A stretch of 51,091 bases of DNA from Elusimicrobiota bacterium (GTDB lineage: Bacteria > Elusimicrobiota > Elusimicrobia > UBA1565 > UBA9628), in assembly GCA_023249675.1 (NCBI GenBank), contig JAHFCE010000015.1:1-51091 (forward strand). Reading direction: 5' to 3'. Under the pieces are notes generated by a model. It ran no database searches. It was not told the DNA's origin and saw nothing but the letters and a program-made list of their open reading frames with translations. This document shows positions 16,963 through 24,947 of the stretch, piece by piece. The position numbers and the translations under genes are program-made. Positions within the stretch are counted from its first letter, which is position 1. Each line of letters begins with the position of its first letter.

Positions 16963-18169
16963 GGCGCAGGGCCTCCGAGGGCTTCAGGCGCCCGGCGCGC
17001 AGCGCCGGAGGCAAAGTGGCGAGCAAGGTGACGAGAAAGACCGTCGCGCAGGCGAAGGAGTGCATCCCCCATGAGGGGCGCAGGAAGATCACCGAGGGGA
17101 AAGGCATGAAGTACTTGAAGGCGTCTCCCACGGGCAGCGCGAGCCCGCAGCGGCCGAAGTGGCCAATCAGCGCTGAGCCGACGGCCAAGCCGAAGGCGGT
17201 GCCGACAAGTCCGAGCAAGGCCGACTCGACGATGAGCAGGCGCACGATCCATCTCGGACGCGCGCCCATGGCCATCAGCACGCCGAATTCGCGCACGCGC
17301 TCAAAGAGGCTCATGAGCTGGGTATTGAGGATGCCAAGCGCGACGATGATGAACACGACGATGAGCACGATGGTCAGCAGGCCGTCCTGGAAGGCCTGGA
17401 TGCCGATGATCTCCTTGTCGATTTTTTTCCAGGACATGGCCCCGATGTTTCCAGGGCCGAGCTTCGCGTCCAAGTCAGCGGCCGCGGCGTCGGCCTGTTC
17501 GATGTTCTTGAGCCTGGCGGCGAGTTCGTTCGCCTGCCCGGGTCGGCCGAGCAATTCCTGCATGGCCGAGAGCGGAATCCAGACCATCTGGCCGTCGAAT
17601 GATTCGGAACCGGTCTCATGGATGCCGACGAGACGAAAGGCCTCCGCGCCCATCGAGCCGTCCGCGGCCTGCGCCATCAGCACGACCTTCTCGCCCACGC
17701 GGACATCGAGTCGGCCGGCGATTTTGCGCCCCATGACGATGCCCTTCGTGCCGGGCTCGAGGTACCTGCCTTCCTTCAAATAGCTCGCCATGTTGGTGAT
17801 CAGGCGCTCCTTGTCGGGCTCCACGGCGCAGATGAGAGCGCCAAGCGACATATTCGCAGAGGAGACGAGGCCGGTGAGATGGATGCGCCGTCCCCAGACG
17901 AGAACGCGCGGGTCGGCGGCGAGGAGCGAGGCGGCGGGCTCCGGGTCCGTCATGAACTTGTCGGGGAATTTAAGCTCGTCCACGTCGCGGCGTTCGATGC
18001 GCACGTGGCCGGTGAAGGAGCCGGTCGCCTTCTCGATGAGCTGGAACTGAAGCGAGCGCATCATGCTTTGGCCGAACATGATCGCCGCGAGGCCAAATCC
18101 CATCGCCGCCACGTTGATCAGGCTGCGGCGTCGGTTGCGCCAGACGTTGCGCCAGGCGAGGCGCAGCAC
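16955..18169 (-). CDS. FtsX-family ABC permease (LolC/LolE-like)
   Basis: 404 aa from a GTG at 18169, chosen because AGGGA lies about 7 nt before it and homology begins at LRLAWRNVWRNRRRSLINVAAM; the frame upstream lies inside the LolA-like gene. One N-terminal membrane helix, a large periplasmic MacB_PCD-like domain (about 40-260), then three C-terminal helices (LIVVFIIVALGILNTQLMSLFERVREFGVLMAMGARP is the FtsX core) and a final GRLKPSEALRHV. Works with the ATPase downstream. The domain layout matches exporters that pass cargo to a periplasmic carrier rather than pump through a channel. Confidence 0.9.
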   Translation of the reverse strand: MLRLAWRNVWRNRRRSLINVAAMGFGLAAIMFGQSMMRSLQFQLIEKATGSFTGHVRIERRDVDELKFPDKFMTDPEPAASLLAADPRVLVWGRRIHLTGLVSSANMSLGALICAVEPDKERLITNMASYLKEGRYLEPGTKGIVMGRKIAGRLDVRVGEKVVLMAQAADGSMGAEAFRLVGIHETGSESFDGQMVWIPLSAMQELLGRPGQANELAARLKNIEQADAAAADLDAKLGPGNIGAMSWKKIDKEIIGIQAFQDGLLTIVLIVVFIIVALGILNTQLMSLFERVREFGVLMAMGARPRWIVRLLIVESALLGLVGTAFGLAVGSALIGHFGRCGLALPVGDAFKYFMPFPSVIFLRPSWGMHSFACATVFLVTLLATLPPALRAGRLKPSEALRHV

Positions 18170-18170
18170 G

Positions 18171-18929
18171 TTAAATCCCTGCCTTCTGCAGGCGCTGGTA
18201 GCTGAAGAACTCCTCGCCAAGCGGAATGTCGAACTCGAGCTCCTGGTAATGGAGAATCGTGCGCTGTCCCTTTTTCTTCGTGGGCACGCACTCCAGTCGC
18301 GCGGGCACGCGGCGGCCGCTCATGACCTTGACATCGGAGAGCGTGATCGTGCGGATCAGCTCGCCGCGCTCGGAGTAGTCGAGCTCATTGAGGGGTATGA
18401 CCGACTGGTCGTCATCGTAAAGAGCGACGTCGGTGAGCACCTTTCCCCAGACGACGGGGGCATCGGGTTTCGGGGTCGCCTCGATGTGGTAGACCGTGCG
18501 GCCCTCCTCTTTTGTCGTCTTGAGGAGTTTATGCGTGTAGTCCTTGACGATCGAGTCGGCCTTGACGATGTCCTCATAGGTGAAGTCCGAGCCCTGCCAA
18601 GCCGAGTGCATCATCGTGGGCGGAATCTTGATGACGCGCTCCACCCTCGGGAGCCAGACCCACATTTCGGTTCGGCGGCGCAGCGTGGTATTTCCTCTTT
18701 CCTTGGCGGGCGAGAGGATGTTGATGAAGGCGAAGTTGCGGTCCTTATTCCAACCCTCGATCGTCAGCGAACGCTTCCATTCCGGCGTTTCGATCGTCAT
18801 GATGAGGCGGGCGTGGCTTGAATCGCCGCGCAGGGCTTTATTCGCCTTGTCCACGAGGTCGTGGACAACATTGGGCTCGGAGGCGGAGGCGGGAGCGGAG
18901 AGAAGCAATAGGCAAAGAAGAGCCGTCAT
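18171..18929 (-). CDS. LolA-like outer-membrane lipoprotein-sorting protein
   Basis: 252 aa. Signal peptide MTALLCLLLLSAPASA, then a LolA/LolB-fold domain with the signature of the COG2834/LolA_like group: MWVWLPRVERVIKIPPTMMHSAWQGSDFTYEDIV (spanning about 93-126) and LDYSERGELIRTI. Proteins of this fold carry lipid-anchored cargo through the periplasm in a hydrophobic cup. First gene of the operon; permease GTG starts 1 nt after its stop. -10 TAGAAT lies 6 nt before ATG, back to back with the divergent GH57 promoter. This is probably not the housekeeping LolA but the carrier of a dedicated four-gene system. Confidence 0.88.
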   Translation of the reverse strand: MTALLCLLLLSAPASASEPNVVHDLVDKANKALRGDSSHARLIMTIETPEWKRSLTIEGWNKDRNFAFINILSPAKERGNTTLRRRTEMWVWLPRVERVIKIPPTMMHSAWQGSDFTYEDIVKADSIVKDYTHKLLKTTKEEGRTVYHIEATPKPDAPVVWGKVLTDVALYDDDQSVIPLNELDYSERGELIRTITLSDVKVMSGRRVPARLECVPTKKKGQRTILHYQELEFDIPLGEEFFSYQRLQKAGI

Positions 18930-18935
18930 GGCCGC

Positions 18936-18948
18936 ATTCTAGTAAAAT
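18936..18948. promoter_or_regulatory. Adjacent divergent -10 hexamers (LolA-like minus, GH57 plus)
   Basis: Minus strand 18941-18936 reads TAGAAT, 6 nt before ATG 18929. Plus strand 18943-18948 reads TAAAAT, 7 nt before ATG 18956. Only 26 bp separate the two start codons. Confidence 0.65.
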
Positions 18949-18955
18949 AAGCGCA

Positions 18956-20683
18956 ATGAAGCGTTTCGTCTGTGTGCACGGACATTTCTACCAACCGCCG
19001 CGGGAGAATCCGTGGACCGGCGCGGTGGAGCGTCAGCCTTCGGCGGGACGCGATCACGACTGGAACGCGCGCATCGCGCGCGAGTGCTACGTCCCCAACG
19101 GCGAAGCCCGCGTTGTCGACGGCGACGGCCGCCTCAGCGATGTCGTCGACAATTACGCTTGGATCTCGTTCAACTTCGGTCCGACCTTGCTCTCCTGGCT
19201 CGAGAAGTCTAATCCGAGGGCCTACGCGCGGCTGCTTGCGGCCGATAAGGAGAGCGCTGCGCGTCTCGACGGTCACGGCAACGCGTTGGCGCAGGCCTAC
19301 CACCACTCGATCCTTCCGCTGGCCTCGGCGCGCGACCGCCGGACCGAGATCCGCTGGGGGTTGGCGGACTTCCGCGCGCGTTTTGGCCGCGAGGCCGAGG
19401 GTTTGTGGCTGCCCGAGTGCGGCGCCGATGACGCCACGCTCGCCGCCGTCGCGGCCGAGGGCGTCAAGTTCGTGATTCTCGAGCCGCATCAGGCCGACGC
19501 GGTCCGCCCGATCTCCGGGGGCGCCTGGAAGAGCGCTCCCGATGCCCTGCGCCCCGGCATGCCCTATCAGTGGAGCGACGGTCGGCGCACGCTGGCCGTG
19601 TTCTTTTACGACGCTCCGCTGTCGCGCGCGATCGCTTTCGAGCGCGCGATGAGCGACAGCCGCTCATTTGCGGCGCGCGTGGCCAAGAGCTTGCCGCCGA
19701 TCGCCGAGGACGGCTTGGTCCTGCTGGCCACCGACGGGGAGTCGTACGGCCATCATGAGCCTTTCGCGGAGATGGGCCTCGCGCATTTCTTGCGCTACGC
19801 CTTGCCCGCCCAAGGTGTCGAGGTCGTCAACCTCGGTTGGTGGCTGGCCAAGCATCCGCCGCGCCATGAGGTCCGCCTGCGCGCGGGAGGCACGTCCTGG
19901 AGCTGTCCTCATGGCGTCGAGCGCTGGCGCTCGGCGTGCGGCTGCGGCGCCGTGGAGGGTTCGAGCCTCGCGTGGCGCGCGCCGCTGCGCGCAGCGCTCG
20001 AAAAGCTGCGCGACCGCTTCGACGCGCTCTACAAAAAGGAATCCGCGCGTTTATTGCCCGATCCCTGGGCCGCGCGCGACGCCTACGTCCGCGTCGTGCT
20101 CGACCGCTCCAAGGCAAACGTCGCGCGTTTTCTATCCCGGCACGCGCCGGCGGCCAAGGGCGAGGCGGCGCGTGCGCGCGCGCTGAGCCTCCTCGAGCTG
20201 CAGCGCCACTCGCTGATGATGTTCACGAGCTGCGGTTGGTTCTTCGATCAGCTTTCGCGCCTGGAGCCGGTCCAGGTCTTGCTCTACGCGGCGCGCGCCC
20301 TCGAGATCGCGCGCGCCTTTGGCGCGGACTATGAGGCCGAGTTCGTTTCGAATCTCGACGACGCGACCGACGTGTGGGCGCGTCACGTCCAGCCGGCGAT
20401 CCTCGCGCCCGGTCACGTCGCGGCGCACGACGCCGTGCCGCTGTCCCCGGGACGTGAGGAGGATCTTGCGCGCGATGTCGAACGCCAGCTCGCCCGCCTC
20501 GAGGACGGCTCGTCCGATGAGGCTGTTCAGGAGCTTGTGGAGATCGTGGAGGCCGCCGACGCCGCGGGCTCTGTCGACTGGCGCCCGGAGGCGCAGGTTC
20601 GGGTCTTTCGCTGGCTCAAATCGAAGAAGACGGCCACGCCGGCGGCACGGCGTTTGGGCGAGCTGTTCGGGATCAAGTTTTAG
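18956..20683 (+). CDS. GH57/DUF3536 glycoside-hydrolase-like protein
   Basis: 575 aa. The N-terminus HGHFYQPPRENPWTG (about 9-23) is the hallmark of the DUF3536 branch of GH57 amylase-like proteins. The nucleophile motif WLPECG and the acid motif LATDGESYGHHEPF are present, followed by a CSCPHGVERW-type segment and the all-helical DUF3536 region (MMFTSCGWFFDQLSRLEPVQVLLYAARALE). GH57 enzymes act on alpha-1,4/1,6-glucans; no signal peptide, so probably cytoplasmic glycogen or maltodextrin metabolism. Start at 18956 fits the -10; in-frame sequence upstream is antisense to the LolA-like gene. Confidence 0.9.
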   Translation: MKRFVCVHGHFYQPPRENPWTGAVERQPSAGRDHDWNARIARECYVPNGEARVVDGDGRLSDVVDNYAWISFNFGPTLLSWLEKSNPRAYARLLAADKESAARLDGHGNALAQAYHHSILPLASARDRRTEIRWGLADFRARFGREAEGLWLPECGADDATLAAVAAEGVKFVILEPHQADAVRPISGGAWKSAPDALRPGMPYQWSDGRRTLAVFFYDAPLSRAIAFERAMSDSRSFAARVAKSLPPIAEDGLVLLATDGESYGHHEPFAEMGLAHFLRYALPAQGVEVVNLGWWLAKHPPRHEVRLRAGGTSWSCPHGVERWRSACGCGAVEGSSLAWRAPLRAALEKLRDRFDALYKKESARLLPDPWAARDAYVRVVLDRSKANVARFLSRHAPAAKGEAARARALSLLELQRHSLMMFTSCGWFFDQLSRLEPVQVLLYAARALEIARAFGADYEAEFVSNLDDATDVWARHVQPAILAPGHVAAHDAVPLSPGREEDLARDVERQLARLEDGSSDEAVQELVEIVEAADAAGSVDWRPEAQVRVFRWLKSKKTATPAARRLGELFGIKF

Positions 20684-20684
20684 T

Positions 20685-21665
20685 TCAGCGGGCGGGAAGC
20701 GCGCGCATTTCCTCGCGCGCGTAATGCAGAAGGGCGGGAGCGAGGAGCACGCCGGTCACGCCCATCGTCGCCTCGCCCACGATGAGCCCGAGCAAGGTCA
20801 TCCACATCGGGGTGTCGATGGAGCCTCCGAGAATTCGGCTGTTGAGCAGGTAGCCGAGTTTGTGGACGATGACCAAGTAGACGAGGCCGATGATCGCCAG
20901 CTGTTCCGACACGATCAGGCCCGACGCCACGATGAAGATGTTGCTCACCACGTTGCCGATGATCGGCACCATGCCGCAGACGAAGGTGGTCAGCGTGAGG
21001 AACGTCTTGAAGTGAAAGCCCATCGCGTGCAGGAAGATCGTGGTCAGTAAGGTGTTCAGCGTCGAGATCAGCACCTGGGCCCCGACGACGCGCTCGAAGC
21101 TGCGCATGAACAGAGCCACGCGCGCGTTGATCTCATGGCGCAGGGAGTCGTACAGGTGCCCGCCGTGCTCGGTTGCGGCGGGGGTGAGGAAGCGCAGCGT
21201 CGCGATGAACATGGCGATGAACACCTGGAAGGCGCCGCGGGTCAGCAGGCCGCTGGTCTTGCTGACGGACGACGAATGTTCCCTCGCCGCCGCCACGACG
21301 ATGTCGCGCAGCTCGCGGGCGTTATCGGCGGGGAAGTCGAAGCCGTAGCGTTCGGCGAAGGCGCCGAGCCTCGGCAGTACGGTGTCGAGCAGGATAGGCA
21401 GGCGGACGAGGCCGACGCGCAGGAACTGGATAAAGATCCAGCCGAGCGCGGCTGATGTGACCGCGAAAACGGCGACCGCGGCCCAGCGCGCGCTCGCGGG
21501 CGGCGCGCCCGCGCCGCGCAGGCGGCGGTCCGTGACATCGAGGATCATGTAGGACACGAGTCCCGCGAGGAGGCACGGGCCGAGATCGAAGCGAGAGACC
21601 GCGATCAGGGCGAGCGGGAAGAGCGCGTAGGACGCCCGGCGCGAACCGGAGAGAGCGTGACTCAT
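20685..21665 (-). CDS. AI-2E-family transporter-like membrane protein
   Basis: 326 aa with about eight membrane helices. C-terminal features fit the AI-2E (TqsA/YdiK) family: FVCGMVPIIGNVVSNIFIVASGL, the IIGLVYLVIVHKLGYLLNSRILGGSIDTPMW segment and a late VGEATMGVTGVLLAPALL. Members export small molecules or act as Na+/H+ antiporters; the name reflects one member, not a demonstrated AI-2 role. The start codon follows the stop of the exported unknown gene by 3 nt, so the two are co-transcribed. Confidence 0.85.
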   Translation of the reverse strand: MSHALSGSRRASYALFPLALIAVSRFDLGPCLLAGLVSYMILDVTDRRLRGAGAPPASARWAAVAVFAVTSAALGWIFIQFLRVGLVRLPILLDTVLPRLGAFAERYGFDFPADNARELRDIVVAAAREHSSSVSKTSGLLTRGAFQVFIAMFIATLRFLTPAATEHGGHLYDSLRHEINARVALFMRSFERVVGAQVLISTLNTLLTTIFLHAMGFHFKTFLTLTTFVCGMVPIIGNVVSNIFIVASGLIVSEQLAIIGLVYLVIVHKLGYLLNSRILGGSIDTPMWMTLLGLIVGEATMGVTGVLLAPALLHYAREEMRALPAR

Positions 21666-21668
21666 GCG

Positions 21669-22262
21669 TCAGCCATTGGGGAACATCAAGGCGACCGCCG
21701 CGCCCAGAACGCCCAGGCCCTCGGGCGACATCCGCTCGGGATCGAAGCGTCCGCTTAGCCGGGCGTAAGAGGGTCGTATCCGGGCCTCGAGGCGCGAGCC
21801 GTCGCGGCCGATGACCTCATAGCCGTGCGGTCCGCTGCCGCGCTGGAGCGTCAACGCAAGAGGCTTTCCGCCCGCTTGGCCCTCCAAGATGAAGCCTTCT
21901 CCGGAGCGGACGACGCGCGCGGAAAGAGTCCTTGAGACGAAGAGGTAGCCGGAGGGCGGCTGTGTTTGATCGAGGGGCCGCGCTTCGAAAGCCAGGGCGC
22001 TTCCTGCCCGGCCGTTGAACTTCACGATTCCATTGGCGGCGGGGCGGCCCATCAGGCGTATCCCCAATCCGGGGTCAAGCACGTCAAACCACACGCCTCC
22101 TGGAAGAGAGCTCGCGCTTAGGCGGACTTCGGAGGCCGACGGTTTCAGCAACGCGAGGGCTTGACTCCAGACCTCGGGGGCTGCGACGGCGGGCGTCACG
22201 AGCGCGGACATCGCGCGCAGAGGCAGGGCCGCTAGACATCCGGCGACGAGGATCCGATTCAC
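21669..22262 (-). CDS. Exported protein of unknown function
   Basis: 197 aa, GTG start, with a signal peptide-like N-terminus (MNRILVAGCLAALPLRAMSA). The rest looks like beta-strand-rich sequence (VRLSASSLPGGVWFDVLD, GIRLMGRPAANGIVKFNG, KPLALTLQRGSGPHGYEVIG). No family recognised. Likely -10 TAGGTT at 22270-22275 (minus), 7 nt before GTG. First gene of a two-gene unit with the AI-2E-like transporter. Confidence 0.68.
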   Translation of the reverse strand: MNRILVAGCLAALPLRAMSALVTPAVAAPEVWSQALALLKPSASEVRLSASSLPGGVWFDVLDPGLGIRLMGRPAANGIVKFNGRAGSALAFEARPLDQTQPPSGYLFVSRTLSARVVRSGEGFILEGQAGGKPLALTLQRGSGPHGYEVIGRDGSRLEARIRPSYARLSGRFDPERMSPEGLGVLGAAVALMFPNG

Positions 22263-22269
22263 GGCCCTT

Positions 22270-22275
22270 AACCTA
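22270..22275 (-). promoter_or_regulatory. Probable -10 hexamer TAGGTT
   Basis: TAGGTT on the minus strand, 7 nt before GTG 22262; a weaker match than the others. The rest of 22276-22371 holds no gene; CGATC-CGTA-GATCG near 22348 can form a small hairpin. Confidence 0.4.
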
Positions 22276-22371
22276 TCATTTTCCGCTCAGACATTCATGT
22301 AATGGATCAAAGTCCCCCCGGCTTGCGCCTGCGTTGATCTATTCTCGATCCGTAGATCGGCTGAGCGAATA

Positions 22372-23250
22372 TTATACGAACATCGCCAGGAAGGCGTTGA
22401 AGCGGCGGGCGGCGTCGGCCAGGAGGCCGTGGAGCTGCAGGGGCTCGGCGTAGATTTCAACGGGGTGGAGCATGTCTGCCGGCGCGATCGGGATCGTGAA
22501 GCAGAACGTGGAGCCGCTGCCCTGCCAGCTCTCGGCCCAGATGCGGCCTCCATGGAGCTCGACCATCGCGCGCGCGAGCGTCAGGCCCAGGCCCGTGCCT
22601 TGCCCCTGGCGCTGTTGGGGGCCGCCCGCCTGCTCGAATAGGCCGAAGATATTCTCCAGATCCTCGGAGGCGATGCCGCAGCCCGTGTCCTTCACTTTAA
22701 AGAGCAAGGTGCCGGCGTGCTTGTACGTGCCCTGGCAGACCGTGATGGTCACGAGGCCTCGGGCCGGCGTGAACTTGATTGCGTTTGAGAGCAGGTTCAT
22801 CAAGACCTGTACGACGCGGCGGTCCTCGGCCAGGCAGCGCGGCAGGAGCGGGGAGCAGTCCTTGATGATCCTGACACCCTTGGCGGTGGCCGTGGCGCGC
22901 AACGCGTCGGCGGCGTCGTCGACCAAGGTGCGGGCGTCGCAGGGTTCCTTGGCGATCGCGAGTTTGCCGGCCGCGATCTTGGAGTAATCCATGATGTCGT
23001 TGACCAGGCCCTCGAGGCGCATCGTATTGCGAATCGCCAAGGACAGTATCTGCTTCTCACTGGCTTGGAGGCGGCCTCCCATCTGTTCGGAGAGGATTTC
23101 AAGGCCGAGGCGGATCGAGGTGACCGGCGCGCGCAACTCGTGGGTGAGGTAGGCGGCCTGGACCTTGGGTTCGGGGCCGCGGACGGCCGCGGGGGTCGCG
23201 GCCTCGCGGAGCACCAGATCTTCCCACTGCGCCTGCTGTGTCGTGTCCAT
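22372..23250 (-). CDS. Soluble sensor histidine kinase without partner regulator
   Basis: 292 aa. The H-box LTHELRAPVTSIRLG (His near residue 37) begins a HisKA domain; the HATPase domain follows with the N-box NLLSNAIKFTP, G1 DTGCGI, F-box and G2 GTGLGLTLA. Only about 30 residues precede HisKA and there is no membrane segment, PAS or GAF domain, so the signal input is not visible; it may be a cytoplasmic partner of another sensor. The 60 residues after G2 (IPIAPADMLHPVEIY...) are extra. No response regulator is adjacent; instead the gene diverges from an ECF sigma operon. TATCCT lies 6 nt before ATG. Confidence 0.9.
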   Translation of the reverse strand: MDTTQQAQWEDLVLREAATPAAVRGPEPKVQAAYLTHELRAPVTSIRLGLEILSEQMGGRLQASEKQILSLAIRNTMRLEGLVNDIMDYSKIAAGKLAIAKEPCDARTLVDDAADALRATATAKGVRIIKDCSPLLPRCLAEDRRVVQVLMNLLSNAIKFTPARGLVTITVCQGTYKHAGTLLFKVKDTGCGIASEDLENIFGLFEQAGGPQQRQGQGTGLGLTLARAMVELHGGRIWAESWQGSGSTFCFTIPIAPADMLHPVEIYAEPLQLHGLLADAARRFNAFLAMFV

Positions 23251-23256
23251 GACCGG

Positions 23257-23262
23257 AGGATA
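23257..23262 (-). promoter_or_regulatory. -10 hexamer TATCCT of leaderless histidine kinase gene
   Basis: TATCCT on the minus strand, 6 nt before ATG 23250. Confidence 0.6.
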
Positions 23263-23288
23263 TCTCCGCTCTGTTACAGCGGTATTAC

Positions 23289-23328
23289 GGGGGTCAAGTG
23301 ACTTTTGGTATGCAACTTTTTGACCCCC
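23289..23328. promoter_or_regulatory. Inverted repeat GGGGGTCAA-N22-TTGACCCCC between divergent genes
   Basis: Perfect 9-bp arms at 23289-23297 and 23320-23328, in the gap between the kinase and the ECF sigma gene. The right arm starts with TTGACC, a possible -35, 19 nt upstream of TAGAAT. Looks like an operator for a dimeric regulator or paired sites for one protein. Confidence 0.6.
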
Positions 23329-23335
23329 TCAAACG

Positions 23336-23350
23336 TATAGTAGGTAGAAT
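23336..23350 (+). promoter_or_regulatory. Two tandem -10 hexamers before the ECF sigma gene
   Basis: TATAGT (23336-23341) is 7 nt before ATG 23349; TAGAAT (23345-23350) is 7 nt before ATG 23358. Either could give a leaderless transcript. Confidence 0.5.
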
Positions 23351-23357
23351 GGCTGCA

Positions 23358-23888
23358 ATGGACTGGGAAGCGATGATCGACGCGAACGCCAATAAGGCCT
23401 ATTGCTTCGCCATGGGATTGTGCGGCAACGAAGAAGAAGCCAAAGAGCTCGTCCAGGAGGCCTTCACCAAGGCTATGGACCGCATCGGCAGCCACGATCA
23501 GGCCCTGCCTTTTGAAGCCTGGTTTTTGACCATTTTGAAGAACCTTTACTTCGATGGGGCGCGGAAATATGAGAAGCGCTACGGTCAGTCGCTGGATATG
23601 CCCATCGATGCCGCTGGATTGAGCGTGGCGGACGGGGTCGCCGATGGCCGGGAGATGTCGCTTCTGGACCGCCTGGAGCGTGAGGAAAACTCGAAGCTGG
23701 TGCGGCGCGCGATGCGGGCGCTGACGCCGGACGCGCGGGCGGTTCTGTTGATGATCGATTTGGAAGGGCTCGGCTATGAACAAGCGGCCGCGGTGATGGG
23801 CTGCCCGTTGAACACCCTGCGCTCGCGCATCGTTCGCGCGCGCCTGGCGCTGAAAGAACGGCTGCTGGCCCTGGAGGTTGTCGTATGA
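23358..23888 (+). CDS. ECF-type RNA polymerase sigma factor
   Basis: 176 aa from ATG 23358 (23349 is the alternative, adding three residues). Region 2: ANKAYCFAMGLCGNEEEAKELVQEAFTKAM with the aromatic ILKNLYFDGARKYEKR. Region 4: LRRALTPDARAVLLMIDLEGLGYEQAAAVMGCPLNTLRSRIVRARLALKERL, the helix-turn-helix for the -35 (segments at about 117-167). ECF factors direct envelope-stress or extracytoplasmic regulons. The next two genes, overlapping or coupled, look like its membrane anti-sigma and an RseB-like periplasmic regulator. Confidence 0.93.
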   Translation: MDWEAMIDANANKAYCFAMGLCGNEEEAKELVQEAFTKAMDRIGSHDQALPFEAWFLTILKNLYFDGARKYEKRYGQSLDMPIDAAGLSVADGVADGREMSLLDRLEREENSKLVRRAMRALTPDARAVLLMIDLEGLGYEQAAAVMGCPLNTLRSRIVRARLALKERLLALEVVV

Positions 23889-24229
23889 ATGAAAATGAAG
23901 ACGCCCGCTTGGCTAAAGCCGCGATGAAGTCCCTGCTCGTCTGCGCTCCGGAAAGCCTGACGGCCGACCTCAAGCGTCTTGCCCGCAACCGGAAGCCGTC
24001 CCACTCGATTTGGGATGGCTTGCGCGAGGCCCTCGCGGGCGGCGCGTGGGCGTACGGCGCGGGCGCGGCGTTTGCCGCGGCCGCGATCGGGATCTTCATT
24101 CTGCGCGCGGTTCCTGAGCGCGAGGCCGCGACGGGCGTCGTGCAGCGGCCGGCGCGCATCGCAGCGGCGCCGCAGGCGCTGCAGGATCTTTGGTCGGACG
24201 ATGACGGAGAAGACAATGACGAGATTTAA
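23885..24229 (+). CDS. Probable membrane anti-sigma factor
   Basis: 114 aa, ATGA-coupled to the sigma gene. A short cytoplasmic N-terminal region (about 1-50, with LAKAAMKSLLVCAPESLTADLKRLAR) is followed by one membrane helix (GAGAAFAAAAIGIFILRAV, about 58-76) and an acidic C-terminal tail. No zinc-binding H-x-x-x-C-x-x-C motif is seen. Position, size and topology fit an RseA-like anti-sigma that holds the sigma at the membrane; the family is not recognisable by sequence alone. The stop overlaps the next gene by 14 nt. Confidence 0.7.
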   Translation: MNENEDARLAKAAMKSLLVCAPESLTADLKRLARNRKPSHSIWDGLREALAGGAWAYGAGAAFAAAAIGIFILRAVPEREAATGVVQRPARIAAAPQALQDLWSDDDGEDNDEI

Positions 24230-24947
24230 GCTGGCTGCCCTGCTCGCGCTGACGGCCGTTCCCTTGCAGGCCAAGCCGCGCGCGCCGCGTCCCGGGGCCG
24301 ATGAACTTCTGCTCAAGACGTTGGCGGGCCCTGCGACCGGCTACGCGGCCGTGGAGCGCGTGCAGGTGTTTCGGAGCGGCCGGAAGCCGAAGGCTCTGAA
24401 GGTCAACGTCGTCGGCCTGCCCGGCGGACGCCGGCGCCTTGAGGTGCCGGGAAAAAAGAAAACCCCCGCCTTGGTCCAGGTGCGCGACGCGAGTCAATAC
24501 GAGGCTCCCGCGCTCGGCCTCGCCCGGCTCCATTCGATCTATGAGCTGGCGGTGTCCACAGGCGGCGTGGTCGCCAAACGCAAGACGTGGAAGATCTCGC
24601 TTCGCCTTAAAACCGGGGCGTTGCGCCGCGCGCTTTGGGTTGACCGCGACAGCGGCCTTCTGATGAAGCGCGAGACCTACCGTCCCGATGGGACCTTGGC
24701 GCGGCGGGAGCGCATCGTGAAGCTGGAGCTTCCCGCCGCTATCGATCCGGCGTCGTTGCAGACCCCCCCGGTCGCCGGCCCCTGGATGCCGGAGGGTTTC
24801 GTGTTCACGGGCGAGAGCGGAGGGGCGCGTCATTACTCGAACGGCCTGGAGAGCTACGAGCTCGCGCGCGTCGGCGGGAAGTTCGCGGTGTCGGGAGACC
24901 TCGCCGAGGACGACGCGGCGCGCGTTCTTGAGTCGGCGGTGAAATGA
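24216..24947 (+). CDS. RseB/MucB-like periplasmic sigma-regulator (LolA-fold)
   Basis: 243 aa from ATG 24216 (24201 also possible). Signal peptide MTRFKLAALLALTAVPLQA. The mature part follows RseB/MucB layout: YAAVERVQVFRSGRKPKALKVNV, a late RRALWVDRDSGLLMKRETYRPDGTLARRERIV (about 148-180), and ALPEGF-like WMPEGFVFTGES. RseB binds RseA-type anti-sigma and lipids or LPS and protects the anti-sigma from proteolysis, which supports the anti-sigma call upstream. ATGA-coupled to radC. Confidence 0.8.
   Translation: MTRFKLAALLALTAVPLQAKPRAPRPGADELLLKTLAGPATGYAAVERVQVFRSGRKPKALKVNVVGLPGGRRRLEVPGKKKTPALVQVRDASQYEAPALGLARLHSIYELAVSTGGVVAKRKTWKISLRLKTGALRRALWVDRDSGLLMKRETYRPDGTLARRERIVKLELPAAIDPASLQTPPVAGPWMPEGFVFTGESGGARHYSNGLESYELARVGGKFAVSGDLAEDDAARVLESAVK

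Noticed and set aside
23298-23357. Sigma factor starting at the GTG at 23298
   Set aside because: This would put the inverted repeat and both -10 hexamers inside the coding region; the ATGs at 23349/23358 fit the promoter spacing and sigma homology.
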